Source of the DNA: Nocardia goodfellowii
GTDB lineage: Bacteria > Actinomycetota > Actinomycetes > Mycobacteriales > Mycobacteriaceae
NCBI RefSeq assembly: GCF_017875645.1
Contig: NZ_JAGGMR010000001.1
Location: 7,502,001-7,566,000 of the forward strand
Direction of reading: 5' to 3'
DNA: 64,000 nucleotides
Shown here one piece after another: positions 8,264 through 16,702 of the stretch (positions are counted from its first letter, which is position 1; the number at the start of each line of letters is the position of its first letter). The position numbers and the translations under genes are program-made. The notes below the pieces were generated by a model, which was not told the origin of the DNA, made no database searches, and saw nothing but the letters and a program-made list of their open reading frames with translations.

Positions 8264-9214
8264 ATGAGTGACACAGTCGTACCGATCGCCGTCGGCCCGT
8301 CCCGGCCCGATCCGACCTTGCTGGTCAAAGCCGTCGGTGAGGGTGGCGCCACGCTCTCCGACCTCGCGGAGGCACGCGCGCTGATCTGGGCCGGTGGCCC
8401 CGGTGAATTCCCCGACGAGTTGCCCGCGAGCATCGAGTGGGTCCAGTTGCCCGCCGCCGGTGTCGAAGACTGGTTCACCGCGGGCATCCTCGCCCGGCAC
8501 CCGCAGGTCCGTTTCACCTCGGCGGCAGGCGCTTTCGCCAATAGTGTGGCCGAGCACGCGCTCATGCTGTTGCTCGCCGGCGTGCGCTATCTGCCGGAGC
8601 ATCTGCGGGCGGCGAGCTGGCGGCAGCAGGATTTCTTCCCGCACGTGGGCACGTTGCGCGGCAAGACCGTCACCATCGTCGGCGCGGGCGGTATCGGCCG
8701 CGCGCTCATCCCGCTGCTGGTTCCGCTCGGTGCGCAGATCATCGCGGTCAACCGGTCCGGCCGCCCGGTCACCGGTCCCGGCATCCCGGATTCGGTGGAG
8801 ACCGTGCCCGCCGAACAGCTGGGCAAGATCTGGAGCCGCACCGATCACGTCGTGATCGCGGCTCCGGCCACCGCCGCCACCCGGCATCTGGTCGGCGCGG
8901 AGGAGCTGGCCCGGCTCAAGCCGTCGTCCTGGATCATCAACGTCGCGCGTGGCAGTTTGATCGACACCGACGCCCTGGTCGCCGCCCTGGCTTCGGGCGC
9001 CATCGCGGGCGCGGGTCTCGATGTCACCGAGCCGGAACCGTTGCCCGACGGTCACCCGCTCTGGGTGTTGCCCAATGCCATTGTCACCCCGCATGATTCG
9101 AACCCGCCGCAGCTGCGGCTGGCCGCGTTCGCCGACCATGTGGCCGCGAACGTCAGCCGGTTCGTCGAGGGCCGGGAGTTACTCGCACCAGTCGATCCCG
9201 CGCGCGGCTACTAG
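8264..9214 (+). CDS. D-isomer-specific 2-hydroxyacid dehydrogenase
   Basis: Encodes 316 residues. The NAD-binding core is clear: TIVGAGGIGRALIPLL (GxGxxG), then APATAATRHLVGAEEL, the conserved INVARGSLIDTDALVAAL with its catalytic arginine, a DVTEPEPLPDGHPLW segment with the conserved Glu, and VTPHDSNPP carrying the catalytic His. It should interconvert a 2-keto acid and a D-2-hydroxy acid with NAD(H); the substrate is not predictable. The ATG follows GGGAGG and a closer GCGAGG. A TAGGGT box at 8211-8216 is a possible -10. A strong terminator follows the gene, so it appears monocistronic. Confidence 0.93.
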   Translation: MSDTVVPIAVGPSRPDPTLLVKAVGEGGATLSDLAEARALIWAGGPGEFPDELPASIEWVQLPAAGVEDWFTAGILARHPQVRFTSAAGAFANSVAEHALMLLLAGVRYLPEHLRAASWRQQDFFPHVGTLRGKTVTIVGAGGIGRALIPLLVPLGAQIIAVNRSGRPVTGPGIPDSVETVPAEQLGKIWSRTDHVVIAAPATAATRHLVGAEELARLKPSSWIINVARGSLIDTDALVAALASGAIAGAGLDVTEPEPLPDGHPLWVLPNAIVTPHDSNPPQLRLAAFADHVAANVSRFVEGRELLAPVDPARGY

Positions 9215-9219
9215 AGAAA

Positions 9220-9250
9220 AGCGGGCCACTCACCTGGCCCGCTATCTTTT
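9220..9250 (+). terminator. Intrinsic terminator
   Basis: Perfect 9-bp stem AGCGGGCCA / TGGCCCGCT with a six-base loop, followed by ATCTTTT. It separates the dehydrogenase gene from the mymA-like operon. Confidence 0.88.
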
Positions 9251-9261
9251 CGTCGCCAACA

Positions 9262-9296
9262 TGCCATTGACAAATGGCACATTCATCGCTGATTCT
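9262..9296 (+). promoter_or_regulatory. Promoter with embedded palindromic operator for the mymA-like operon
   Basis: TGCCATT-GACA-AATGGCA (9262-9279) is a perfect inverted repeat with 7-bp arms. It contains a consensus -35, TTGACA (9267-9272). Eighteen bases downstream, GATTCT (9291-9296) can serve as -10, placing the transcription start at about 9303, the ATG of the first gene. A regulator bound to the palindrome would cover the -35. Confidence 0.62.
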
Positions 9297-9302
9297 GAAC
9301 GC

Positions 9303-10280
9303 ATGACAAGGTCAACGAGGACCTCGGTCCCCGCCATTCCGGCGACACCCTCGCTGCGTGCCTCCGTCGCGGCCACCGCCGCCGCGTACGCGCTGCGACC
9401 GGTGCACAACGCGATCCCGATGAACCCGCCTGGCATTTGGTTCGCCCGTCAGCTCATTGCCACGCTGATGACCGTCGGCGGTCCGCCGATGACCGGAATC
9501 TCCGTCAGCAAGGTCCGCGAGGGCGCCGTGCGCGGCGAGTGGGTGCGCGCACCGGGTGTCACCTTCGGACCACGGGCGGTGTATTACATACACGGCAGTG
9601 GGTATGTGCTGTGCTCCGCGCGGACCCACCGCGCCCTGGCCGCCCGGTTGTCGAAGCAGACCGGCTTACCGGTCTTCGTCGTCGACTACCGGCTCGCGCC
9701 CGAGCACCCGTTCCCCGCCGCCGCCGACGACGTGGCGGCGGCGTACGCCTGGTTGCTGCGCCGCTACGCGCCCCAGGATCTGGTAATCGGCTGCGACTCG
9801 GCGGGTGGGCATCTCGCCCTCGATCTCCTGCTCGAGAACGATCGCCACAACCGGCCCCAACCGGCCGCGGTCGCGATGTTCTCCCCGTTGCTCGACCTCA
9901 CCCTCGGACTGGCGGCCGAACAGGAACGCCGCCGGCCGGATCCGCTCGTCACCGCTGTCGCGGCGAGCAAACTGCCGTTGCAATACACCCGGGGCCAGTC
10001 CGCCGACCATCCGCGGCTGCGACTCAGCATCCCGAAAGGCACTGTGCTGCCGCCGATTCTGGTGCAAGCCGGTGGCACCGAGATGCTCTCCGCCGATGCC
10101 CGCGCACTGCACGCCATGGTGCGCGCGGCGGGCGGGAGCTGCGTGCTCGAGATCTGGCCGGGTCAGGTGCACGTCTTCCAGGCGCTGCCCGTGCTGGTCC
10201 CGGAGGCCGACCGGGCACTGGCCCGGGCCGCCGACTTCCTGTGCGCGGCACAGGTTTCCACCGTCGAGAAGGTGAGCTGA
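9303..10280 (+). CDS. Alpha/beta hydrolase of the hormone-sensitive-lipase family (LipR-like)
   Basis: Encodes 325 residues. The oxyanion-hole motif is HGSGY (a variant of HGGG), the nucleophile elbow is GCDSAGGH, and the expected acid and histidine lie in the C-terminal third (the latter near GQVHVFQALP). VDYRLAPEHPFPAA is typical of the family. It is first in an operon that parallels the M. tuberculosis mymA operon, where LipR has this place, and probably hydrolyses a fatty ester used or made by the downstream enzymes. The ATG at 9303 is chosen because the promoter geometry predicts a leaderless transcript there; an in-frame ATG at 9261 lies inside the palindrome and would be too early. Confidence 0.9.
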   Translation: MTRSTRTSVPAIPATPSLRASVAATAAAYALRPVHNAIPMNPPGIWFARQLIATLMTVGGPPMTGISVSKVREGAVRGEWVRAPGVTFGPRAVYYIHGSGYVLCSARTHRALAARLSKQTGLPVFVVDYRLAPEHPFPAAADDVAAAYAWLLRRYAPQDLVIGCDSAGGHLALDLLLENDRHNRPQPAAVAMFSPLLDLTLGLAAEQERRRPDPLVTAVAASKLPLQYTRGQSADHPRLRLSIPKGTVLPPILVQAGGTEMLSADARALHAMVRAAGGSCVLEIWPGQVHVFQALPVLVPEADRALARAADFLCAAQVSTVEKVS

Positions 10281-10281
10281 G

Positions 10282-11193
10282 ATGTTCGGATTGGAAAAGC
10301 TGATACCGGTGGCGGTGCGGCCACGCCGCTCCTATGGTGCGCGAGCCGTGGTCACGGGCGCGGGCAGCGGTATCGGCCGCGCCTTCGCCCTGGAGATCGC
10401 CGCCCGGGGCGGCCAGGTCATCTGCGCCGATATCGACGAGGCCCGCGCCGACGACACGGTCGCGCTCATCGAACGCGAGCATCCCGGGACCGCGCATGCC
10501 TTCCGCTGCGATGTCGCCCAGCGCGAGGACGTGCAGAACCTGGCCCGTTTCGCCGCTTCGATCTTCGACGGCCCGGCCTCGCTGGTGATCAACAACGCCG
10601 GCGTCGGAATCGGCGGAAAACACGTGGGCGACATCGGTTTCGAGGATTGGAACTGGGCCCTCGGCATCAACCTGTGGGGTGTGGTGCACGGCTGTGAGGT
10701 GTTCACCCCGCAGCTGCGGGCATCCCGGGAACGGCCGCGCGGCATCATCAATGTCGCCTCGGCGGCCGGTTTCGCCGCGGCGCCGTCGATGGCGGCCTAC
10801 AACACGGCCAAGGCCGCGGTGATGTCGCTGTCGGAGACCATGGCCGCCGAACTGAACAAGACCGGCGTCGGTGTGACGGTGCTGTGCCCGACCTTCGTCA
10901 AGACCAATGTCGCCCGCGACGGCCGGATCACCGGCGAGGCCACCCGCCTCGCCGAAACCCTCATGCGCATCACCGGTTTCACGCCCGATCAGGTCGCGAA
11001 AACCACCCTGGACGCGCACGACCGCGGCCAGCTGTACGTGCTGCCGCAGTGGGACGCGCACGTCGTCTGGCGGCTCAAGCGCTACTTCCCCGCGCAGTAC
11101 ACGCTGGTCCTCGGGCTACTGGAACGCCTGCTGCCGCAGGACACTTCGCCTTCCCCCGACCAGATCACGGTCACCGACAAGACAGGAGTCTGA
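10282..11193 (+). CDS. Short-chain dehydrogenase/reductase of the mymA-like operon
   Basis: Encodes 303 residues of classical SDR type: cofactor motif GAGSGIGRAFAL, NNAGVGIGG, catalytic Ser in NVASAAGF, and YNTAKAAV (YxxxK). The aspartate after beta-2 (CADIDEARA) suggests NAD(H). A C-terminal extension with basic and aromatic residues (VWRLKRYFPAQYTL) may touch the membrane. The ATG lies one base after the preceding stop, so translation is probably coupled. By analogy with Rv3085 it should reduce or oxidise a lipid-like alcohol or ketone in the same pathway. Confidence 0.9.
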   Translation: MFGLEKLIPVAVRPRRSYGARAVVTGAGSGIGRAFALEIAARGGQVICADIDEARADDTVALIEREHPGTAHAFRCDVAQREDVQNLARFAASIFDGPASLVINNAGVGIGGKHVGDIGFEDWNWALGINLWGVVHGCEVFTPQLRASRERPRGIINVASAAGFAAAPSMAAYNTAKAAVMSLSETMAAELNKTGVGVTVLCPTFVKTNVARDGRITGEATRLAETLMRITGFTPDQVAKTTLDAHDRGQLYVLPQWDAHVVWRLKRYFPAQYTLVLGLLERLLPQDTSPSPDQITVTDKTGV

Positions 11194-11194
11194 C

Positions 11195-12121
11195 ATGGCT
11201 ATCGCTATGGACTTCGACGATATGCTCCGCAAGATCAAGGACCGGCAGTGGGCGCTGGCCGACATCGACTGGGATGCCCCTGGCGCGGAGACGATTTCGC
11301 CGGAACTGCACGCCAAACTCAAGCCGTTCATGGCTGATCTGATGTGGATCGAGAACGTGGGCGCCCGTGGCTTCGCCGCGATGGCCAAGAAGGCCCCGAC
11401 CGAAACGCTGCGCGAGATCTACCGCTACTTCCACGCCGAGGAGCAGAAGCACGCCAACGCCGAGCTGGCGCTGATGCGGCGCTGGGGCATGCTCGACGGC
11501 GAGGAGATCCCGCAGCCGAACATCAACGTCAAACTGGTCATCGACTTCCTGGACCAGTATTCCGACGACATGTCGCTGTCGTTCCTGGGCACCGTGATTC
11601 CCATGCTCGAGGTGGCGCTGGACGGCGCACTGGTCAAGTTCATCATGGACGAGATCGAGGACCCGGTCTGCCAGGCGGTGTTCAAGCGCATCAATGCCGA
11701 CGAATCCCGCCATCTGGCCGTGGATTTCGCGGTGATGGACGTGCTGGGTCACGCGGAGATGCGCAAGCTGCTGATCGAACTGGTCGGCGGCTGGGTGAAA
11801 CCGACATTCCTGATCGGTGTGCTCAGTTATGTGCCGCTGCTGAACAAGATGCGCGACAACATCGTGGCGATGGGCGTCGACGAGGAGAAGCTGTACGCGG
11901 CGCTCAAGCGGTACGGCAATGTCGGTGAGCGCAGCGAATTCGCCCGGCGACTGCCGATGTATCAGATCGTGAAGATGCACGGCAGCTGGGTGATCAATCG
12001 GCAGCATCCCTACCACCTGCTGGCCGACGCGCTGGTGAAGATCACCGCCCGGGTGCCGAAGGCACTGTTGCGAAAGGACCCGACGTGGTCGAAGGAAATC
12101 ACCTACGAGCCCGCGGCATGA
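11195..12121 (+). CDS. Ferritin-like di-iron protein of the mymA-like operon
   Basis: Encodes 308 residues starting MAIAMDFDDM behind AGGAG. It is almost wholly helical and contains two ExxH motifs in ferritin-like spacing: EEQKHANAE and, about 80 residues later, NADESRHLAVD. Single glutamates (MWIENVG, MLEVALDG) could complete a carboxylate-bridged di-iron site. The start is one base after the SDR stop and its own stop overlaps the next ATG, so it belongs to the same translational unit. Such proteins may be desaturases, oxygenases or aldehyde-transforming enzymes; the exact reaction cannot be read from the sequence. Confidence 0.8.
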   Translation: MAIAMDFDDMLRKIKDRQWALADIDWDAPGAETISPELHAKLKPFMADLMWIENVGARGFAAMAKKAPTETLREIYRYFHAEEQKHANAELALMRRWGMLDGEEIPQPNINVKLVIDFLDQYSDDMSLSFLGTVIPMLEVALDGALVKFIMDEIEDPVCQAVFKRINADESRHLAVDFAVMDVLGHAEMRKLLIELVGGWVKPTFLIGVLSYVPLLNKMRDNIVAMGVDEEKLYAALKRYGNVGERSEFARRLPMYQIVKMHGSWVINRQHPYHLLADALVKITARVPKALLRKDPTWSKEITYEPAA

Positions 12122-13608
12122 AAACGATCGACGTCGCCATCATCGGGGCCGGGTTCGCGGGTATCGGGGCCGCCATCCGGTTGCGGCAGAAGGGCGTCCA
12201 CGATTTCACGCTGTTCGAGCGGGGCACCCGGATCGGCGGGACCTGGCGCGACAACACCTATCCCGGTGCGGCCTGCGATATTCCGTCACGGCTGTACTCC
12301 TACAGTTTCGCGCCGAATCCGGATTGGTCGCACACCTACTCCGGCAGCAAGGAGATTCTCGGCTACATCGAGTCGATGGCCGCCGAGTTCGGCCTGCACG
12401 AACGGATCCGCTTCGGCCACACCGTAACCGGAATCGAGTTCGACGAGTCCGCCGGACACTGGACCATCGCATTCGACGGGCGCGAACCGGTCCGGGCCCG
12501 CTCGGTGGTGCTGGCCTCGGGGCCGCTGGCCAACGCGAGCTTCCCGGCCATCCGCGGTATCGAGGACTATCAGGGACACAAGATCCACAGTGCCCGCTGG
12601 GATCACGACTACGACTTCACCGGCAAGAAGGTCGCGGTAGTCGGCACCGGAGCCAGTGCGGTGCAGATCATTCCGGAGCTGGTGCGGCAGGCGGCCTCGG
12701 TCAAGGTGTTCCAGCGGACGCCCGGCTGGGTGCTGCCGCGCGTCAACCGGCGCACCAGCCCGCTGCTCAAACAGCTCTACCGGCAGGTGCCCGCCGCCGA
12801 ATCGCTGGCCCGGCAGATCTGGTTCTACGGGCACGAATCGGTGGCACTCGGCGTGGTCTGGAACACCCCGCTGACCCGCGTGGTGGAAATGGCCGGCAAG
12901 GCGCAGCTGCGCCGGCAGGTCAAGGATCCGTGGCTGCGCCGCCAGCTCACGCCGGAATTCCGGGCGGGCTGCAAACGGCTGCTGATGACCGACGACTACT
13001 ACCCGGCGTTGCAGCGGGACAACTGCAAGCTCATCACCTGGCCGATCGCCCGGATCTCGGAAAAGGGCATCCGCACCGCGGAAGGCATTGAGCACCAGGC
13101 GGATTGCATCGTCTTCGCGACCGGATTCGATGTGTCGAAGGCGGGCACACCGATCCCGATCGTCGGGCGCGACGGCCGGGTACTGGCCGAGGAATGGTCC
13201 AGGGGCGCCTACGCGTACAAGAGCGTCGCGGTGTCGGGGTATCCGAATCTGTTCTTCACTTTCGGCCCGAACTCCGGCCCCGGCCACAATTCGGCGCTGG
13301 TGTACATGGAGGCGCAGCTGGACTATCTGTCCGACGCCATCAAGACCATCCTGGACCGGAACCTGCGCGTACTCGACGTGCGCCGGGACAAGCAGGACCG
13401 ATACAACGCGGCCATCCAGCGCCGGCTCACCGCCACCACCTGGAATTCGGGCTGCCACAGCTGGTACCTCACCGAGGACGGTTTCAACGCGACCATGTAC
13501 CCGGGTTTCGCGACGCAGTACGTCAACCAGCTGCGGACCCTGAAACTGGACGACTACGAGGTGCTGCCCGCCAGCCCGGCGCGGCCGAAGATCGCCGCCG
13601 TGTCGTGA
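12118..13608 (+). CDS. FAD-dependent Baeyer-Villiger-type monooxygenase (MymA/EthA-like)
   Basis: Encodes 496 residues from an ATG that overlaps the previous stop (ATGA). The FAD-binding motif is AIIGAGFAGIGAAIRL, and the NADPH motif is VAVVGTGASAVQIIPEL. Between them, YQGHKIHSARWD (about residues 151-162) matches the BVMO fingerprint FxGxxxHxxxW with Tyr for Phe. DCIVFATGFD and FGPNSGPGHNSALVYME are typical of this class. In M. tuberculosis the corresponding MymA acts with LipR, an SDR and others in an acid-induced envelope-lipid operon. Expected chemistry: O2- and NADPH-dependent insertion of oxygen into a ketone or heteroatom oxidation. This is the last gene before a stem-loop terminator. 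Confidence 0.93.
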   Translation: MKTIDVAIIGAGFAGIGAAIRLRQKGVHDFTLFERGTRIGGTWRDNTYPGAACDIPSRLYSYSFAPNPDWSHTYSGSKEILGYIESMAAEFGLHERIRFGHTVTGIEFDESAGHWTIAFDGREPVRARSVVLASGPLANASFPAIRGIEDYQGHKIHSARWDHDYDFTGKKVAVVGTGASAVQIIPELVRQAASVKVFQRTPGWVLPRVNRRTSPLLKQLYRQVPAAESLARQIWFYGHESVALGVVWNTPLTRVVEMAGKAQLRRQVKDPWLRRQLTPEFRAGCKRLLMTDDYYPALQRDNCKLITWPIARISEKGIRTAEGIEHQADCIVFATGFDVSKAGTPIPIVGRDGRVLAEEWSRGAYAYKSVAVSGYPNLFFTFGPNSGPGHNSALVYMEAQLDYLSDAIKTILDRNLRVLDVRRDKQDRYNAAIQRRLTATTWNSGCHSWYLTEDGFNATMYPGFATQYVNQLRTLKLDDYEVLPASPARPKIAAVS

Positions 13609-13616
13609 CGGTCGCG

Positions 13617-13647
13617 GTTCGCGGCTCCCGGATCGGGAGTCGCGAAC
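13617..13647 (+). terminator. Terminator of the mymA-like operon
   Basis: GTTCGCG-G-CTCCCG pairs with CGGGAG-T-CGCGAAC around a three-base loop; only a G-T wobble breaks the stem. It begins nine bases after the monooxygenase stop. Confidence 0.78.
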
Positions 13648-13756
13648 TGTCGGTGCCGTCGGCGCTGGCAAACGGTTCCGGCCGTTAGACTCGATCGGCG
13701 ATCGGGTTGTCGGAGCGTCGGTAGCGGCGCATGGTGGGCGAGGGAAGGTGGGATCG

Positions 13757-14515
13757 ATGCCGGAGTACCGGATCGACGACCTCGCTCGCGCCGCGGGCAC
13801 CACCACCCGCAATGTCCGCGCTTATCAGGAACGCGGCCTGCTCCCGCCGCCGATCGGCAAGGACGGCCGAGCCAGCCTCTACGGCGACGGGCATCTCGAG
13901 CGCCTGCGCCTGATCGACGCTCTGCTGCAGCGCGGTTTCACCACCGCCCACATCGCCGACTTCATCACCAGCTGGGAAACCGGCAAGGACCTCACCGAGG
14001 TCCTCGGCCTACAGCACGCGGTCACCGCGCCGTGGGGCGCCGACGAAACCTTCGAGGTCTCCCGCGAACTCATCGGGACCATTCTCGGCACCGACACCGA
14101 TGAACTCGTCGAACGGCTGCAGGAGATGAAACTGGTGCGGCTGGAGGGCGACACGGTGGTCTTCACCGACACCCAGTTACTCGCCTCGTTCGCCGAGTTG
14201 CACGAGTACGGCATCGAGCTGCGCATGCTGATCGAGATTTACGCCAAGGTCGCCGACCGCATCGATGACATCACCCACATCATGATCACCGCCGCCAAAC
14301 AGCACATCGTGGACGAGCACGGCGCGGGCTGGCTGCCGGATACCAGCGCCGAGATCGCCGAGACCACCACGATGCTCAACAAGATGCGGGAGCTCGCGGT
14401 GGCGTCGGTGCACAGCACCCTGGCGCGGTCGATGGATATCACCCTGCGCCGTGAACTCGGTGACTATCTGGCCACCGCCGCCGAACGCACCCCCTCCCGG
14501 CCGGACAAGGCCTGA
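13757..14515 (+). CDS. MerR-family transcriptional regulator
   Basis: Encodes 252 residues. The N-terminal winged helix is clear: YRIDDLARAAGTTTRNVRAYQERGLLPPP then GRASLYGDGHLERLRLIDALLQRGF (motifs at residues about 3-65). The remaining 180 residues are mostly helical and longer than in metal-sensing MerR proteins, so an organic ligand or dimer partner is more likely; there is no cysteine-rich effector site. The ATG at 13757 follows GGGAAGGTGGG. It stands between the mymA-like operon and the ABC-2 permease, either of which it might control. No spaced MerR-type promoter (19-20 bp spacer) was found next to it. Confidence 0.88.
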   Translation: MPEYRIDDLARAAGTTTRNVRAYQERGLLPPPIGKDGRASLYGDGHLERLRLIDALLQRGFTTAHIADFITSWETGKDLTEVLGLQHAVTAPWGADETFEVSRELIGTILGTDTDELVERLQEMKLVRLEGDTVVFTDTQLLASFAELHEYGIELRMLIEIYAKVADRIDDITHIMITAAKQHIVDEHGAGWLPDTSAEIAETTTMLNKMRELAVASVHSTLARSMDITLRRELGDYLATAAERTPSRPDKA

Positions 14516-14525
14516 CGGGGTCACC

Positions 14526-15320
14526 TCATCGGCGTTCGTACAGGACCGCCGCCCCGGCGTAGCCCAGCGCGGCCAGGCCGAGGCACCAGATCACGGCGCT
14601 GCCCGCGCTGCCGTTGCCCGCACCGCCCCATTGCGCGCGCAGAGTGTCCACTACGGCGGTGGCGGGCTGATTGTCGGCGAATCCGCGCAACCACCCCGGC
14701 ATGGTTCCGGTCGGCACGAACGCGCTGCTCAGGTAGGGGATGAACATGATCGCGTAGGTGAACCCGCCCGCGGCTTCGGGACTGTGCGCCAGCAGTCCGA
14801 GTGCGACGGCGATCCAGGTGACCGCCAGGACGAAGAGCACGATCAGGGCGAGCGCGGTCAGCCAGTCGGAAATGTCCGCGCGCGGCCGGAATCCGAGCGG
14901 CACCGCGAGAACCAGCACGATCGCGATGGCCGCAAGATTTCGCAACACCCCCTCCCCCGCATGCCCGGTCAGCAGCGCCTGCCGGAACATCGGCAGCGTC
15001 CGGAACCGCTGCACCGCACCAGAACTCATGTCGCCCGCCACCGCCGTCGCGGTGATCGATGCCCCGAACCCGGTGCACAGCAGCACTATTCCCGGAACGA
15101 CATAGTCCGGATAGGAACCCTCGACCTCGATCGCGCCGCCGAAGACGTACACGAACAACAGCATGATCAGTATCGGCAAGAGCACCGAGATCACCAGGGT
15201 GTCGCGGCTACGCAACGTGTGCCGCCCACAGCGTACGAGCAGCACAGCGCAGTCGGCGCACGCCTGGGTGATCCGCCTTGTCCTGCCGCGCGCAGGATGA
15301 CCGGACGCCGTTTCGGTCAC
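14526..15320 (-). CDS. ABC-2 type transporter permease (DrrB-like)
   Basis: Encodes 264 residues from a GTG at 15320, 22 bases past the stop of the upstream glycosyltransferase gene. Six hydrophobic segments are visible, starting with TLVISVLLPILIMLLFVYVF, and the family segment DMSSGAVQRFRTLPM is present. Such permeases pair with a DrrA-type ATPase to export lipids, polyketides or drugs. No ATPase gene lies next to it, which is unusual; one must come from elsewhere. Being in one transcription unit with a glycosyltransferase suggests export of a glycosylated product. The start is uncertain because no good ribosome-binding site precedes the GTG. Confidence 0.85.
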   Translation of the reverse strand: MTETASGHPARGRTRRITQACADCAVLLVRCGRHTLRSRDTLVISVLLPILIMLLFVYVFGGAIEVEGSYPDYVVPGIVLLCTGFGASITATAVAGDMSSGAVQRFRTLPMFRQALLTGHAGEGVLRNLAAIAIVLVLAVPLGFRPRADISDWLTALALIVLFVLAVTWIAVALGLLAHSPEAAGGFTYAIMFIPYLSSAFVPTGTMPGWLRGFADNQPATAVVDTLRAQWGGAGNGSAGSAVIWCLGLAALGYAGAAVLYERR

Positions 15321-15342
15321 CGAACCCGGTGCGGTTCGGCGC

Positions 15343-16620
15343 TCATGCGGTGGACTCCACGATATCGGCCGTGCGCGAGGTGGCGTCCGAGTGGGAATGC
15401 AGCTGAGCGGCAAGGGTTTTCGTGCGCCCCCGAGTCTCCTCGGCCAGCGCGGTACGCAAGGCCGACGTCAAATGCGCACGATCGAGTTTCCGGAACGACA
15501 GGTGCGCGCCGACACCGAGGCGTTCCACCTGGCCACCCCACATCGGCTGGTCGAAGGACACCGAGCACACCACCGTCGGCAGACCCGCGCGCAGGCTCTC
15601 GAAAGTGGTGCCGATGCCGCCGTGATGGACCGCCGCCGCACACAGCGGGAAGACGATGTCGTGCGCCAGCGGGCCGACGACCTTGACTCGCGGACCGGTT
15701 TCGGCGTCGGCCAGATCGAGGTCGCTCCACCCCGCGCTCACCAGTGCCCGTTGCCCCAGCCGGTCGCACACGTCCTCGACGATCGACAGCACCGCGTGGG
15801 TGTCGCGGATCGGCATGCTGCCGAAACCGAAGTACACCGGCGGTTCGCCCTCTCCGATCCACGCGAGCACCTCCCCGTGGTCGGCCGCGAGTTCACCGAT
15901 CGCCTCGCGGGTGAACCGCTCCAGCGGCAGGAACCCCACCAGCGGCCGGCTCGCACCCCATTCCTCGGCCAGTCCCGGTACCAGCGCGGGGTCGTAGATC
16001 TGGATCTCCGGCACCCCGCGGCGGGCCAGCATTTCCGCCGGGCTGGCGAAGGATCGGCGCAGCCCGAGCTCGCCGCGCAGCTGGTTGAGGTACTTCAGGA
16101 AGACCACGCGACGCAAATTCTCGGCCAGCACCCAGGTCGCGCGATTGACCAACGCCGGCGGACGGGCGGTCGGCGGCAGCACGCCGGGAAACGGGTAGGC
16201 GCCGTTCATCCGGGACGGGAATCCGTGCAGCGACACCATCGGGACGTCCATCGCCTCGGACACCGATGCCGCCCGGTCCTCGGTGAGCATGGTCGAGACG
16301 ATGATGTCCGCGCCCGCGCACACATCGATCACCTCGCGATTCATCCGGGCCGCGTACCCGGCCATCTGCTTGCCGACCAGTTGCATCAACCGGAAACTGC
16401 TGCCCGCGGCGAGCGCCCGCTGCCCCTCGTCGGAGGAGTAGAGCTGCTGTACGTCGGGTCCGCACGAGGCCGCCGTCAAACCGGCCCGGGTGACGAAGTC
16501 GATCAGATTCGGTGGCGCGCCGACGAAGACATCGTGCCCGCGCCGGCGCAATTCCAGCCCCAGCGCGACGGCCGGCTGGACATCCCCGCGCGTGCCCGTC
16601 AACGGGATCGCGACTCTCAT
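15343..16620 (-). CDS. GT1-family glycosyltransferase, sterol/macrolide type
   Basis: Encodes 425 residues. The N-terminus MRVAIPLTGTRGDVQPAVAL is the classic opening of bacterial UDP- or TDP-sugar transferases acting on lipids and natural products. The C-terminal donor-binding region has VHHGGIGTTFESLRAGLP with the conserved HHGG, then FDQPMWGGQVERLG. YFGFGSMP is also family-typical. ATG 16620 is preferred because it matches the family N-terminus; ATG 16632 is an alternative. It is divergent from the GT4-P450 fusion gene, with about 80 bp between starts. Donor and acceptor are unknown. Confidence 0.9.
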   Translation of the reverse strand: MRVAIPLTGTRGDVQPAVALGLELRRRGHDVFVGAPPNLIDFVTRAGLTAASCGPDVQQLYSSDEGQRALAAGSSFRLMQLVGKQMAGYAARMNREVIDVCAGADIIVSTMLTEDRAASVSEAMDVPMVSLHGFPSRMNGAYPFPGVLPPTARPPALVNRATWVLAENLRRVVFLKYLNQLRGELGLRRSFASPAEMLARRGVPEIQIYDPALVPGLAEEWGASRPLVGFLPLERFTREAIGELAADHGEVLAWIGEGEPPVYFGFGSMPIRDTHAVLSIVEDVCDRLGQRALVSAGWSDLDLADAETGPRVKVVGPLAHDIVFPLCAAAVHHGGIGTTFESLRAGLPTVVCSVSFDQPMWGGQVERLGVGAHLSFRKLDRAHLTSALRTALAEETRGRTKTLAAQLHSHSDATSRTADIVESTA

Positions 16621-16702
16621 GATCGACCCCATTTCCGCTCGCTCCGGCGCGAGCTGTGCAAATCGTGACTCATGAACCCTCCGGGGTCCGTACGGTGAAC
16701 CC

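Noticed and set aside
13757..14515. Heavy-metal-type MerR
   Set aside because: Lacks the conserved cysteines and the short length of metal sensors.
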